Shown here: positions 19,398 to 28,528 of the stretch, piece by piece
Layout: every line of letters begins with the position of its first letter
Numbering within the stretch: position 1 is the first letter of the stretch
NCBI RefSeq assembly: GCF_040760005.1
Contig: NZ_CP099760.1
Location: forward strand, 987,501-1,051,500
DNA from: Pseudomonas sp. stari2
GTDB taxonomy: Bacteria; Pseudomonadota; Gammaproteobacteria; Pseudomonadales; Pseudomonadaceae
Reading direction: 5' to 3'
Length of the DNA: 64,000 nucleotides
Made by a program: the position numbers and the translations under genes
Notes under the pieces: generated by a model
Databases searched by the model: none
Told to the model about the DNA's origin: nothing
What the model saw: the letters and a program-made list of their open reading frames with translations, nothing else

Positions 19398-21575
19398 ATG
19401 CCACTGCATCCGCAGTTTGTATTTGATCAAGGCCTCAAGGACATTGAGTACGGCGGTTTTTTTGCTGTCACCGATGCCAGTGGCGAGGTCGCGATTTCCA
19501 CTGACAAGCAGTTGCAGGACCAGGTCGCAGCCACGCTCTACCAGGCCGACCACGGTGACGATGTTCAACTGCGTTTTGCCCACGACGGGCTGATGCATTT
19601 GTACGATGCGCCGAACGCCGGTTTTCACGAGCTCGCTGACCGCTACTGGACGCCCCACGGTTCGGGGCGTTGCCGGACGCTGGCGCTGCAACTGGACGCA
19701 TTGGCTGCGCTGATTGCCTATCAGCGTCGAATGCCGCAGGACGCGGCTAACGATGCCGTGATCCACGGTATGCTGGAAAAGGTCGAAGCGCTTTACGCCC
19801 GTTCCACGGTTGCCGGGCTGTACAGCAGTGATTGGTCGACGCCGCTGGAGCTGGCGAGCTCGATCGATCTCGACATCAGCGCCACGGCGTTGCTGGCGCG
19901 CATCGGCAACGAGCCGTTGGGCCTGGGACTGGTCGGGCACCTGCAGATTCATGCAGAAAACCTGATCGGCCGGGTGGCCGGCAGCGACAGCCAATCCTGT
20001 GTCGATGTGGCGCTGACCCGTTGCGCCGTGCGTGCTCAGGTCAGCCTGGTGCTGGCGCAACTGGCCGATGTGCGGGACGACAATGCGTTGTCGAATCTGG
20101 CCCGTTCGTTCCTGCTGCAAACCCTGGCGTTGTTCCGCGATCCGGCCTACGGCGGGTATTGGGACCGGGTCGGGATCAACGGCAAAGTGCGTTGCGACTG
20201 GCACACCACGTACAAGAATCACGAGTCGCCGTTCCCGATCAAGACCGCCTACGACGTGGCGTTGCTGTTGCAGGCCATTCAGGCCTTGCCGTCCGGCTCG
20301 AGCGACGCTGACCGGGCTTCGCTGACGGCTGCTTTGCTGGAGTTTCATGACACCCGCAATGGCGGACTGTTCATGGGCAAGGGCTACTTCTGGTCGACGC
20401 CCGACGACCCGACCGTGCCGTTCATCCGGCAGTTCTGGGCGCCGCCGCGTCAGCCGGGGATCTTCAGCATCGGCAACCTGACGTACCTGCCGCTGCACCT
20501 GAAGAGCCTGAAAACCCAGCTCGCCGCCGCCCACGCCTTGCAGGCCATCGAGCCGGCCGTTGCCGTTGCTCATCATGACGATGCGGCGTTGGTAAATCGT
20601 GAGCTGCAAGTGATCGATGGCGGTGGCGACGTGCAACGCATTCACCCGAATGGCGTGCCGACCATCAATGTCGATCTGCAACGTTATCTGGCGTGGCTGG
20701 CCAAAGCCCGGGCGTCGAACGAAACGCCTTACGGGCTGACCGCCGAAACCGCGCCGCTGGGCTTTCGTGCCGACAAAACCTGGCAGGTGTTTTCCGGGCT
20801 GCATGTGATCTCGGACTTGCACGCGTTGGGCCTGCAAATCGAAAACAAGGCCAGCCTGATCGACTGCATCAGGGCTTCGCAGAACACCGACGGCGGATTT
20901 GCCGAGCAGCCGGGGCATCTGAGCGATGTGTTCGCGACCTACTGCGCGGTGTTGTCGCTGCGGGTGCTGGGTGCATTGCCGAACGATATCGGTGGTTGCG
21001 TGCGTTACCTGCAAGCGTGCCAGAACCCCGATGGCGGGTTCGGTGATGTGCCGGGGTTCGGCTCGGACATCTGGCACACCAACCTGGCGGTGCTGTCGCT
21101 GCATGCGCTGGAAGCCAAGGCGCCGGACGAACAGGGCGTGATGGCGTTTGCCCTGCGCTGTCGCTCGGTCGACGGCGGTTTCGCCAACAAGCCCGGATAT
21201 CCGCCGGACGCGTTTTCGGTGTACCGCGTGGTGTCGACGCTGTTCATTCTCAACCGACGCATCGTCGATGCCGAACAGACCGTTGCCTGGCTGCAAAAGC
21301 TGCAACTGGCCAACGGCTCGTTCCATTACCGGCCGGGCAAAGCGGTCAGTCTGGTGGGCACTTACATGGCCATCGCGGCGATGTTTCTGCTCGACGCGCA
21401 GCCGACGTATTTGCAGGAATCGAAAGACTGGATCGCTTCTCATCAGAAGCAGGACGGTGGTTTCGGCCCGCTCAACGCGACCTCGGCAACCACCGACGAA
21501 AGCTTCGTCTGCATCCAGACGCTGCTGATTCTCGAACAAGGGCTGTCGCAATATTGGGTGGCACTGTTGAACTGA
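19398..21575 (+). CDS. Two-domain toroid protein with prenyltransferase-type repeats
   Basis: The product is 725 residues with no signal peptide. Residues 1 to about 430 look like an alpha/alpha six-barrel of the N-acylglucosamine-2-epimerase/YyaL kind (GGYWDRVGINGKVRCDWHTTYK near 250). From about 495 to the end there are five repeats of the prenyltransferase-beta/squalene-cyclase type: QNTDGGFAEQPG, QNPDGGFGDVPG, SVDGGFANKPG, GSFHYRPG, QKQDGGFGPL. In repeat 1 the DVC zinc motif of protein prenyltransferases is DVF, while repeat 2 keeps an FHT-like WHT. The zinc site is therefore incomplete and ordinary farnesyl or geranylgeranyl transfer is doubtful. No DxDD cyclase motif was seen. The function is unknown; the gene lies between a glycosyltransferase gene and rmlB. 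Confidence 0.7.
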   Translation: MPLHPQFVFDQGLKDIEYGGFFAVTDASGEVAISTDKQLQDQVAATLYQADHGDDVQLRFAHDGLMHLYDAPNAGFHELADRYWTPHGSGRCRTLALQLDALAALIAYQRRMPQDAANDAVIHGMLEKVEALYARSTVAGLYSSDWSTPLELASSIDLDISATALLARIGNEPLGLGLVGHLQIHAENLIGRVAGSDSQSCVDVALTRCAVRAQVSLVLAQLADVRDDNALSNLARSFLLQTLALFRDPAYGGYWDRVGINGKVRCDWHTTYKNHESPFPIKTAYDVALLLQAIQALPSGSSDADRASLTAALLEFHDTRNGGLFMGKGYFWSTPDDPTVPFIRQFWAPPRQPGIFSIGNLTYLPLHLKSLKTQLAAAHALQAIEPAVAVAHHDDAALVNRELQVIDGGGDVQRIHPNGVPTINVDLQRYLAWLAKARASNETPYGLTAETAPLGFRADKTWQVFSGLHVISDLHALGLQIENKASLIDCIRASQNTDGGFAEQPGHLSDVFATYCAVLSLRVLGALPNDIGGCVRYLQACQNPDGGFGDVPGFGSDIWHTNLAVLSLHALEAKAPDEQGVMAFALRCRSVDGGFANKPGYPPDAFSVYRVVSTLFILNRRIVDAEQTVAWLQKLQLANGSFHYRPGKAVSLVGTYMAIAAMFLLDAQPTYLQESKDWIASHQKQDGGFGPLNATSATTDESFVCIQTLLILEQGLSQYWVALLN

Positions 21576-21637
21576 CCCGCACATGACGGCGGGCAGCATC
21601 GAAGGACGTTAACATCATTTTGCCAGGGGAGGCGCTG

Positions 21638-22720
21638 ATGAAAATTTTAGTGACAGGGGGCGCGGGCTTCATTGGCTCGGCCGTGGTGCGGTTTCTGATT
21701 GAAGAGACCGAATGTGAAGTGATCAACGTCGACAAACTGACCTACGCCGGCAATCTCGAGTCGCTGGCCGATGTGTCCGACTCGCCGCGTTATCGGTTCT
21801 GTCAGGTGGACATCTGCGACAAGCCGGCGCTGGACGAACTGTTCGCGCGCCTGCAACCGGATGCGGTGATGCACCTGGCTGCCGAGTCCCACGTGGACCG
21901 TTCGATCGATGGCCCGCAAGCTTTCATCGAAACCAACATCGTCGGCACTTACACGATGCTCGAAGCCGCGCGCGGTTACTGGAACCGACTGGATGCGGCG
22001 CGTCAGTCGGCGTTTCGTTTCCATCACATTTCCACCGACGAAGTGTATGGCGACCTGGAACCCGAAGATCCGGCGTTCACCGAACGCACGCCGTATGCGC
22101 CAAGCTCGCCGTATTCGGCGACCAAGGCCGGTTCCGACCATCTGGTCCGCGCCTGGCATCGCACCTATGGTTTGCCGGTGGTGATGAGCAACTGCTCGAA
22201 CAATTACGGGCCGTATCACTTCCCGGAAAAGCTGATTCCTCACGTCATCCTCAACGCGCTGCAAGGCAAACCGTTGCCGGTGTACGGCGATGGCGCGCAG
22301 ATCCGCGACTGGCTGTTCGTCGAGGATCACGCCCGCGCCCTGCATGCGGTGGTCACGCGCGGTGAGGTCGGGCAGACCTACAACATCGGCGGCCACAACG
22401 AGAAGACCAATCTGGAAGTCGTGCAAACCCTGTGCGATTTGCTGGAGGCGCGCGGTGCGGAAAAGCCGGCGGGCATTGCGCACTTCCGCGACCTGATCAC
22501 CTTCGTCAAGGATCGTCCAGGGCACGACAAACGCTATGCCGTCGATGCCGGGAAAATCCACGCGACGCTGGGCTGGACGCCGCAGGAAACCTTCGAAAGC
22601 GGCATGAAGAAAACCGTCGACTGGTACCTCGACAACCGCGCCTGGTGGGTGCGGGTGATGTCCGGTGCCTACGCGCTGGAGCGTCTCGGCGAGCAACGTA
22701 ACGAAGCCCTCGTGGCCTGA
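21638..22720 (+). CDS. rmlB: dTDP-glucose 4,6-dehydratase
   Basis: Converts dTDP-glucose to dTDP-4-keto-6-deoxyglucose. A 360-residue extended SDR with GGAGFIGS at residues 8-15, the family-specific [11 protein letters not shown] (Thr-Asp-Glu catalytic triad part) near 133-143, and YSATK (Tyr/Lys) near 161-165. An AGGGGAGG site precedes ATG 21638, so the upstream in-frame start at 21620 is not used. It pairs with rmlA, but no rmlC or rmlD follows, so the pathway branches at the 4-keto sugar or uses genes elsewhere. Confidence 0.95.
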   Translation: MKILVTGGAGFIGSAVVRFLIEETECEVINVDKLTYAGNLESLADVSDSPRYRFCQVDICDKPALDELFARLQPDAVMHLAAESHVDRSIDGPQAFIETNIVGTYTMLEAARGYWNRLDAARQSAFRFHHISTDEVYGDLEPEDPAFTERTPYAPSSPYSATKAGSDHLVRAWHRTYGLPVVMSNCSNNYGPYHFPEKLIPHVILNALQGKPLPVYGDGAQIRDWLFVEDHARALHAVVTRGEVGQTYNIGGHNEKTNLEVVQTLCDLLEARGAEKPAGIAHFRDLITFVKDRPGHDKRYAVDAGKIHATLGWTPQETFESGMKKTVDWYLDNRAWWVRVMSGAYALERLGEQRNEALVA

Positions 22721-22762
22721 ACACTCAGTCATTCAAATCTCACTGCTTGAAAGGAAAAAAGC

Positions 22763-23686
22763 ATGGCCAAGTACAAAGGAATTCTGCTGGCAGGCGGCGC
22801 CGGTTCGCGTCTGCACCCGATCACCCTGGGCGTCTCGAAACAGTCGCTGCCGGTGTATGACAAACCGATGATCTATTACCCGCTGTCGGTGCTGATGCTG
22901 GCGGAAATCCGCGAGATCCTGATCATCTCCACCCCGGAAGATCTGCCGGGCTTCCAGCGCATGCTCGGTGACGGCAGCCAGTTGGGCCTGAGCCTGAGTT
23001 ATGCGGTGCAGCCGAGCCCGGACGGCCTCGCCCAGGCGTTCATCATCGGTCGTGAATTTGTCGGTGAAGACAACGTCTGCCTGGTGCTCGGCGACAACAT
23101 TTTCTACGGCGCCGGTTTCGGTGAAACCCTGCTGCAAGCCGCGTCTCGCGACGAGGGCGCCACGGTGTTCGGCTACTACGTGGCCGATCCCGAGCGCTTT
23201 GGCGTGGTGGAATTCGATGCCGCCGGCAAGGCCCTGAGCATCTGCGAAAAACCGAGCGATCCGAAATCCAACTACGCGGTCACCGGCCTGTATTTCTACG
23301 ACAACGAAGTGTTGCAGATTGCCGCCGACATCAAGCCGTCGCCGCGCGGTGAACTGGAGATTACCGACGTCAACAATGTCTACCTGCAACGCGGCAAGTT
23401 GAACGTTTCGGTGATGGGCCGTGGCATGGCCTGGCTCGACACCGGCACCCACGATGCGTTGATGGAAGCCGGTAATTTCGTGCAGGCCATCGAGAAGCGT
23501 CAGGGCCTGAAAATCGCCTGCCTCGAAGAGATCGCTTACAACAAGGGCTGGATCGACGATGCGCAGTTGCTGGTCCACGCGGGCAGCATGAGCAAGACCG
23601 GTTACGGTCAGTATCTGGCGCGGCTGATCAACGATGATGTGGTGGTTTCGATGGACGCGCAGCGCCCGCTGAAAGGCGCTGCCTGA
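22763..23686 (+). CDS. rmlA: Glucose-1-phosphate thymidylyltransferase
   Basis: Makes dTDP-glucose from dTTP and glucose-1-phosphate. A 307-residue nucleotidyltransferase with GGAGSRLHP near residues 11-19, the [17 protein letters not shown] block, GDNIFYG near 112, and WLDTGTHD near 224-231. Length and motifs are standard for the RmlA1/A2 type. It is the last gene of the rightward run that starts at 17157. A REP-like dyad follows. Confidence 0.95.
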   Translation: MAKYKGILLAGGAGSRLHPITLGVSKQSLPVYDKPMIYYPLSVLMLAEIREILIISTPEDLPGFQRMLGDGSQLGLSLSYAVQPSPDGLAQAFIIGREFVGEDNVCLVLGDNIFYGAGFGETLLQAASRDEGATVFGYYVADPERFGVVEFDAAGKALSICEKPSDPKSNYAVTGLYFYDNEVLQIAADIKPSPRGELEITDVNNVYLQRGKLNVSVMGRGMAWLDTGTHDALMEAGNFVQAIEKRQGLKIACLEEIAYNKGWIDDAQLLVHAGSMSKTGYGQYLARLINDDVVVSMDAQRPLKGAA

Positions 23687-23702
23687 CCGTTGCGAGATCA
23701 AT

Positions 23703-23724
23703 GTGGGAGCACGGATGCTCCCAC
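23703..23724. repeat. REP-like palindrome
   Basis: GTGGGAGC-acggat-GCTCCCAC between convergent rmlA and the luciferase-like gene. The same GTGGGAGC core recurs at 41100-41122. Such dyads are common intergenic elements in Pseudomonas. It may also act as a weak bidirectional terminator. Confidence 0.7.
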
Positions 23725-23728
23725 GGTT

Positions 23729-24874
23729 TCAGTGGCCGGTCACACTGTCATGTTGCGGTTTTTTGACGCCCGGGCGTGGTTCGGCTGGCAAAGGTTGCAG
23801 GGATTGCAAACTAGCCAGGCGATTGGCGTGAGTCGGTGCTTCGGCTGCCAGTGGCGAGCGGCGTTTGCGGGTTTCTTCACGCAGCACCGGCAAGACTTCC
23901 TTGCCGAACATGTCGAGTTGTTCCAGCACTGTCTTCAGTGGAATACCGCCGTGGTCGAACAGGAACAACTGGCGCTGATAGTCGCCGAAGTGCTCGCGGA
24001 AGGTCAGGGTCTTGTCGATGATTTCCTGAGGGCTGCCAACGGCCAGCGGAGTCATCTCCATGAACTCTTCCAGGGATGGACCGTGGCCATACACCGGCGC
24101 GTTATCGAAGTAAGGACGGAATTCCCGACGTGCATCCTGGGAGTTGCGACGCATGAAGATGTGCCCGCCGAGGCCGACGATCGCCTGCTCCGGTGTGCCA
24201 TGGCCGTAATGGGCAAAGCGCGTGCGGTAGAACTCCACCAGCGCCATGAAATGTTCCCGGGGCCAGAGGATGTGGCTGGCGAAAAAACCGTCGCCGTAAT
24301 AGGCCGCCTGTTCGGCGATTTCCGGGGTGCGGATCGAGCCGTGCCAGACGAAGGGCGGCAGGTCGTCCAGTGGTCGCGGGATCGACGTGAAGTGGTTCAG
24401 CGGCGTACGAAAGCGTCCGCTCCAGTTGATGTCTTCCTCGCGCCAGAGCCGGTGCAGCAGGCGATAATTTTCCATCGCCAATGGCAGGGCGTCGGCGATG
24501 CTCTTGCCGAACCAGGGATAGACCGGCGCGGTGTTGCCACGGCCGAGCATCAGGTCCATGCGTCCGCCGCAGAGGTTTTGCAGCAGCGAATATTCTTCCG
24601 CCAGACGCACCGGATCGTTGGTGCTGATCAGGGTGGTGGACGTCGAGAGAATGATGCGTTGGGTCTTCGCTGCGATGTACGCCAGCAGCGTGGTGGGAGA
24701 GGAGGTGATGAACGGAGGATTGTGGTGCTCGCCGGTCGCGAACACATCCAGTCCGATGTCTTCGGCCTTCTGCGCAATTTGCAGGGTGGCCTGGATGCGC
24801 TCGGATTCGCTGGGGGTACGGGCGTTGGTAGGGTCTTGTGTGACGTCGCCAACGGTGTAGATCCCGAATTGCAT
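23729..24874 (-). CDS. Luciferase-like flavin-dependent monooxygenase
   Basis: A 381-residue member of the bacterial luciferase-like (LLM) superfamily, TIM-barrel enzymes that use reduced FMN and oxygen. Seen here are IGLDVFATGEHH near residue 40, STSTTLISTNDPVRLAEEYSLLQNLCGGR, and DLMLGRGN. ATG 24874 is chosen over 24934 because the barrel starts with MQFGIYTVGD. The substrate is unknown. It diverges from the 6PGDH-fold gene, with the cluster operator between them. Confidence 0.82.
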   Translation of the reverse strand: MQFGIYTVGDVTQDPTNARTPSESERIQATLQIAQKAEDIGLDVFATGEHHNPPFITSSPTTLLAYIAAKTQRIILSTSTTLISTNDPVRLAEEYSLLQNLCGGRMDLMLGRGNTAPVYPWFGKSIADALPLAMENYRLLHRLWREEDINWSGRFRTPLNHFTSIPRPLDDLPPFVWHGSIRTPEIAEQAAYYGDGFFASHILWPREHFMALVEFYRTRFAHYGHGTPEQAIVGLGGHIFMRRNSQDARREFRPYFDNAPVYGHGPSLEEFMEMTPLAVGSPQEIIDKTLTFREHFGDYQRQLFLFDHGGIPLKTVLEQLDMFGKEVLPVLREETRKRRSPLAAEAPTHANRLASLQSLQPLPAEPRPGVKKPQHDSVTGH

Positions 24875-24942
24875 AAAGCCTCCTTGCCTTGGGTAAAGGT
24901 ACGTTTGAAACCCTTGCCACGAAGAATGAATCAACGCGGCAC

Positions 24943-24970
24943 TTGAAATGTACGCCTGTACACGTACAAT
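24943..24970 (+). promoter_or_regulatory. Cluster operator 1 within a promoter
   Basis: The dyad TGTACGCCTGTACACGTACA (24949-24968) sits between TTGAAA (24943-24948) and TACAAT (24965-24970), 16-bp spacing, facing the reductase gene at 25030. Occupancy would block RNA polymerase, so a repressor is the simplest reading. The twin of this site is at 26032. Confidence 0.75.
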
Positions 24971-25029
24971 CGCAATCGTGGGTCATTTTACAAACGGATT
25001 TGAAGACCTCATCGAGAGAGGAGCGCGAC

Positions 25030-25905
25030 ATGGAACTGGGATTTATCGGTCTGGGCACGATGGGGGCGCCGATGGTGCTGAACCTGCTGAAGGCCGGGCA
25101 TCGGGTCCGCGTGTGGAATCGCTCGTCGGCACCGCTGGAGGAACTGGCCAGGGCTGGCGCCGAACCTGTCGATTCACCCGCGCTGGCAGCGCAGGCCGAG
25201 GTGCTGATTTCGATGCTCGGCGATGACTCGGCGATCCGCTCGGTGTTTCTCGACGCCAAGGCGCTGGACGGTCTGTCGGCCGGCAGCGTTCACGTCAACA
25301 TGTCTACGGTGTCCGTGGCACTGGCCAAGGAACTGGCTGCGCTGCACGAGGCGCGCGGCGTCGGTTACGTTTCGGCACCGGTGCTGGGGCGAGTCGATGT
25401 GGCGGCCGCCGGCAATCTGAATATCCTCGCCTCCGGGCCTGCCGAAGCAATGGCCAGGGTGCAGCCGCTGTTCGATGTGCTGGGACGCAAGACCTGGCAC
25501 TTCGGTGAGGCCGCAGACGTGGCGTGCGCCGCCAAACTGTCGGCCAACCTGATGGTCGCTTCGGCGATCGAGTCGCTGGCCGAAGCCTCGACCCTGGCCG
25601 GTGGTTACGGCATCAGCCGTGCGGCATTCATCGACATGATCACCTCGACGCTGTTTCCCGTTCCGGTCTATCAGGGGTACGGCAAGCAGATGGCCGATGA
25701 CACATTCGAGCCGGCCGGCTTCAAATTATCGTTGGGATTGAAGGACGTCCGTCTGGTGCTGGAGGCCGGGGAGGCTGCCCAGGTACCGCTGCCGTTTGCC
25801 AGTGTGTTGAAGGACAACTTGCTGGACGGCATGGCCCATGGTCAGGCGGATCAGGACTGGGCATCGCTGTCGCGGGTCAGTGACCGGCGTGCCGGTGTGA
25901 AGTAA
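25030..25905 (+). CDS. 6PGDH-fold NAD(P)-dependent reductase
   Basis: A 291-residue beta-hydroxyacid dehydrogenase-superfamily protein. The Rossmann motif GLGTMGAP is at 7-14, and the catalytic Lys is likely in CAAKLSANL near 170. The substrate loop reads SAPVLGR where MmsB in this window has DAPVSGG, so it is a different subfamily (GLYR1 or imine-reductase-like relatives are possible). ATG 25030 follows GAGAGGAG. Operator 1 lies 60 bp upstream. Confidence 0.78.
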   Translation: MELGFIGLGTMGAPMVLNLLKAGHRVRVWNRSSAPLEELARAGAEPVDSPALAAQAEVLISMLGDDSAIRSVFLDAKALDGLSAGSVHVNMSTVSVALAKELAALHEARGVGYVSAPVLGRVDVAAAGNLNILASGPAEAMARVQPLFDVLGRKTWHFGEAADVACAAKLSANLMVASAIESLAEASTLAGGYGISRAAFIDMITSTLFPVPVYQGYGKQMADDTFEPAGFKLSLGLKDVRLVLEAGEAAQVPLPFASVLKDNLLDGMAHGQADQDWASLSRVSDRRAGVK

Positions 25906-25920
25906 TTAAAAGATTCGAAC

Positions 25921-25946
25921 AACGTAACTTGTTTGCAAGTTACGTT
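25921..25946. repeat. Perfect 11-bp inverted repeat
   Basis: AACGTAACTTG-tttg-CAAGTTACGTT begins 15 bp after the reductase stop. It lacks a following T tract, so it is either a terminator without a good U run or a protein-binding dyad. Confidence 0.65.
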
Positions 25947-26023
25947 GGTCTCTTGCGCCTTGCGTTATTGTCGGACAGCGATTGCACTTTCATAGGAAAT
26001 TGAAAGAAGTCTGATAATAGTGC

Positions 26024-26053
26024 TTGTCAAATGTACGACTGTAGACGTACATT
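26024..26053 (+). promoter_or_regulatory. Cluster operator 2 within a promoter
   Basis: The dyad TGTACGACTGTAGACGTACA (26032-26051) differs from operator 1 only at inner positions. TTGTCA (26024) and TACATT (26048) can serve as -35 and -10 with 18-bp spacing, driving the flavin monooxygenase gene at 26134. Confidence 0.75.
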
Positions 26054-26133
26054 TTTATCGGGGTTTAACAACAATAAAAGTTCGTCTGTTTTTTCGTCTG
26101 CTGATCGTAAATAAATAATAGCTAGGAGCCGTT

Positions 26134-27291
26134 ATGAAAAATCTAATGCAATGGAACAGCCTTCCCTCCGAATCCAATGAATGGCTCGAGAAGGTGCGTG
26201 CACTGAACCCGCTGATTGTTCAGCACCGCGATTACAGCGAGCAGACCAATGCGACGCACAAGGATGTGATGTCCAAGTTCTTCAAGGACGGTTTTGGCCG
26301 TACGTCGGTGTCCCGGGCATTCGGCGGCTCCCAGGTCGATATCCAGACCACTTCCGCGCTGGTGCTGGAATTTGCCCGGTACGACGCTTCGCTGTCTTGG
26401 CAACTGGCGGTTCAGGTGGCGATGGGGCGCCTGTCGGACTACCTGCCGGAAGCCACTTCCGAAGCGATCTACAACCACTGCGACGGTTTCGTGATCGGCG
26501 CCATCCACTCCGGCGGCGAAGCGCTGCCAATGGGTGACGATTACCTGCTGAGCGGCAAGTGGGCCTTCGCCAGCGGCTCGGCCCACGCCGACTGGCTGGT
26601 TTGCACCGCCACCGTCAAAGGCACCGAAAACAACACCACCCCGCAAGTGCGGATGTTCTTCGTCCCCGCCAGCCAGTGCACCATCCTGCCGACCTGGGAC
26701 ACCCTGGGCATGCGCGGCACCGGCAGCCATCACTTCCAGTGCTCCAACGTCATCGTCCACAAGTCGTATTCGCTGGACGTCGAAACCCTGAAGAAATCCC
26801 CCGAAGCGCGCAGCTCTCGGGCCTACGCCACCGGCTACTACGAGTTCGGCACCCTGGCGGCGATGTCCACCGTGCTGGGCGTGGCCCGGGCTGCGGTGGA
26901 TCACTTCCGCAACGACCGCGCGGTCAACACCGACCCGGGCCTGGAAGGGGTGATCTTCGAGAAGACCGGTCGCGCCATTTCTTCGGTCCACACCGCGCAA
27001 CTGCTGCTGGAAGATGCGATTCACCAAGTAATCAGCCGTGGTGAAACCATCGGCGAACCGGTCAGCGCCCGTGTCGGTCTGGCAGCCTCGGTACTGACTG
27101 AAAACTCGGTCAATGCGGTCAACCAGCTCTACTCCATGGCCGGCTCCAAAGCGGTCTACAAGTCGCACTTCCTGGAACGTTGCTTCCGCGATATTCATAC
27201 CGGTTCGAAGCACTTCACCCTGTCGCCTTTGAACTTGCACGGTATCGGCAAGTATTACCTGGATAAAACCAACGTACTGGCGGCGGCGTAA
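26134..27291 (+). CDS. Acyl-CoA-dehydrogenase-fold flavin monooxygenase
   Basis: A 385-residue protein of the ACAD-like group D flavin monooxygenases (HpaB/HsaA/DszC/IacA relatives, also nitrososugar synthases). Typical features are SRAFGGSQVD near the N terminus, LSGKWAFASGSAHADWLV, TWDTLGMRGTGSHHF, and the C-terminal RCFRDIHTGSKHFTLSP. These enzymes use reduced flavin supplied by a partner reductase. The likely partner is the flavin reductase at 34578, whose promoter carries the same operator. The substrate is unknown; an aromatic ring or an amine are possibilities. The start follows TAGGAG. Confidence 0.82.
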   Translation: MKNLMQWNSLPSESNEWLEKVRALNPLIVQHRDYSEQTNATHKDVMSKFFKDGFGRTSVSRAFGGSQVDIQTTSALVLEFARYDASLSWQLAVQVAMGRLSDYLPEATSEAIYNHCDGFVIGAIHSGGEALPMGDDYLLSGKWAFASGSAHADWLVCTATVKGTENNTTPQVRMFFVPASQCTILPTWDTLGMRGTGSHHFQCSNVIVHKSYSLDVETLKKSPEARSSRAYATGYYEFGTLAAMSTVLGVARAAVDHFRNDRAVNTDPGLEGVIFEKTGRAISSVHTAQLLLEDAIHQVISRGETIGEPVSARVGLAASVLTENSVNAVNQLYSMAGSKAVYKSHFLERCFRDIHTGSKHFTLSPLNLHGIGKYYLDKTNVLAAA

Positions 27292-27307
27292 TAGCCGATA
27301 AATAAAA

Positions 27308-27358
27308 AACGGGTGCGTTATCAGTGAATATTCACAGGGATCAATAACGCGCCCGTTT
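27308..27358. terminator. Hairpin between monooxygenase and RND operon
   Basis: AACGGGTGCGTTAT pairs with ATAACGCGCCCGTT around a 22-nt loop. An A-rich tract precedes it and only GTTT follows. It probably ends or attenuates transcription from the monooxygenase gene into the pump operon. Confidence 0.55.
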
Positions 27359-27427
27359 CAAGTCGCACCTTTATTTTCTTAAATCTCAAACTTTTGTGCT
27401 CGCAGTAAAGAGTCAAGGGAGTGCCAC

Positions 27428-28528
27428 ATGCTTGCTCGAAATATTATCAAGTCGCTGATCTTTATTGTTCTGGTGGTGGTTCTTTCTGCCGCGCTGGGCT
27501 GGCGTTTCTGGTCGCCGCCACCGGCCGCTGCCGAACAACGAATTCCCAGCACCCGCGTCGGCCTGGCCGTGGTCAAGAAACAACCGTACACCTACTACCT
27601 CGAAGCCATCGGCAAACTCGAGGCGCAGCGTCAGGTGCTGGTCTCGGCCGAAGTCAGCGGCAAAGTGGTGGACATCGATTTCGAGTCCGGTGATGAAGTG
27701 AAGGCGGGGCAGGTGCTGCTCAAGCTCAACGACGCACCCGAGCAAGGTGAACTGGTGCGCCTGAAAGGCGAGTACGAATCGGCCAAGGCGCAGTTTGCCC
27801 GGGTCCAGGAACTGGCCAAGACCGGCGCCGAAAGCCGTCGCGCCTTCGACAGTGCCCGCGCTCAATACGACGCGGCCAAGGGCGACATGGAACGTATGCA
27901 GGCGCAGATCGCCCAGCGGCACATTCGTGCGCCGTTCGCCGGCACCCTCGGCATTCGCCAGGCGCACCTTGGCCAGTACCTGCAAGCCGGCAGCGCGGTG
28001 GCGACCCTGACGGATCCGGGCCTGCTGCGCGTCAACTTCACCCTCGCCGAGCGCGATGGCTCGCAAGTGCAACTGGGCCAGACCGTGCAGGCCAAGGTCG
28101 ATGCCTGGGGGGACGCGACCTTTGCCGGCAAGATCGTCGCGGTCGATCCGCAGATCAACCAGTCGCACACCATCAACGTTCAAGCGGTCATCACCGACAC
28201 GCAAAAACGCCTGCGTCCCGGCATGTATGCACGGGTCTCGGTGACCCTGCCACAGACCGCCGAACTGCTGATTCCTGAAACCGCGATCACCTACAACGCC
28301 TACGGCGAGAGCGTGTTCTCGGTCTACACCGACGAGACCGGCGTGCAGAAGGTCAAGCGTGAGTCGATCAAGGTCGGCGAGCGTCGCAACGGCTGGGCGG
28401 TGGTCGACAAGGGCTTGATCGAAGGTGTGCAGGTGGTGACTTCCGGTCAGTTGAAACTCCACGACGGTGTGGCGGTGGAAGGCGTGCCGGACACGATTGC
28501 TCTTAAACTCAGTGGGCTGGAAAAATGA
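27428..28528 (+). CDS. RND efflux periplasmic adaptor (MexH-like)
   Basis: A 366-residue membrane-fusion protein. An N-terminal membrane anchor (residues 8-25) has no lipobox. Then come the lipoyl half VSAEVSGKVVDIDFESGDEVKAGQ, a short coiled-coil hairpin (about 95-155), and beta-barrel and membrane-proximal domains. It links the inner-membrane pump to the outer-membrane channel. AAGGGA precedes the ATG and the stop overlaps the pump gene (ATGA). Confidence 0.9.
   Translation: MLARNIIKSLIFIVLVVVLSAALGWRFWSPPPAAAEQRIPSTRVGLAVVKKQPYTYYLEAIGKLEAQRQVLVSAEVSGKVVDIDFESGDEVKAGQVLLKLNDAPEQGELVRLKGEYESAKAQFARVQELAKTGAESRRAFDSARAQYDAAKGDMERMQAQIAQRHIRAPFAGTLGIRQAHLGQYLQAGSAVATLTDPGLLRVNFTLAERDGSQVQLGQTVQAKVDAWGDATFAGKIVAVDPQINQSHTINVQAVITDTQKRLRPGMYARVSVTLPQTAELLIPETAITYNAYGESVFSVYTDETGVQKVKRESIKVGERRNGWAVVDKGLIEGVQVVTSGQLKLHDGVAVEGVPDTIALKLSGLEK

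Noticed and set aside
23690..24946. Plus-strand open frame opposite the luciferase-like gene
   Set aside because: The minus-strand gene has clear LLM family motifs, and the plus-strand frame lacks any.
25030..25905. A second mmsB
   Set aside because: The substrate loop APVLGR differs from APVSGG, and the gene lies in a different context under the cluster operator, so a hydroxyisobutyrate role is not supported.
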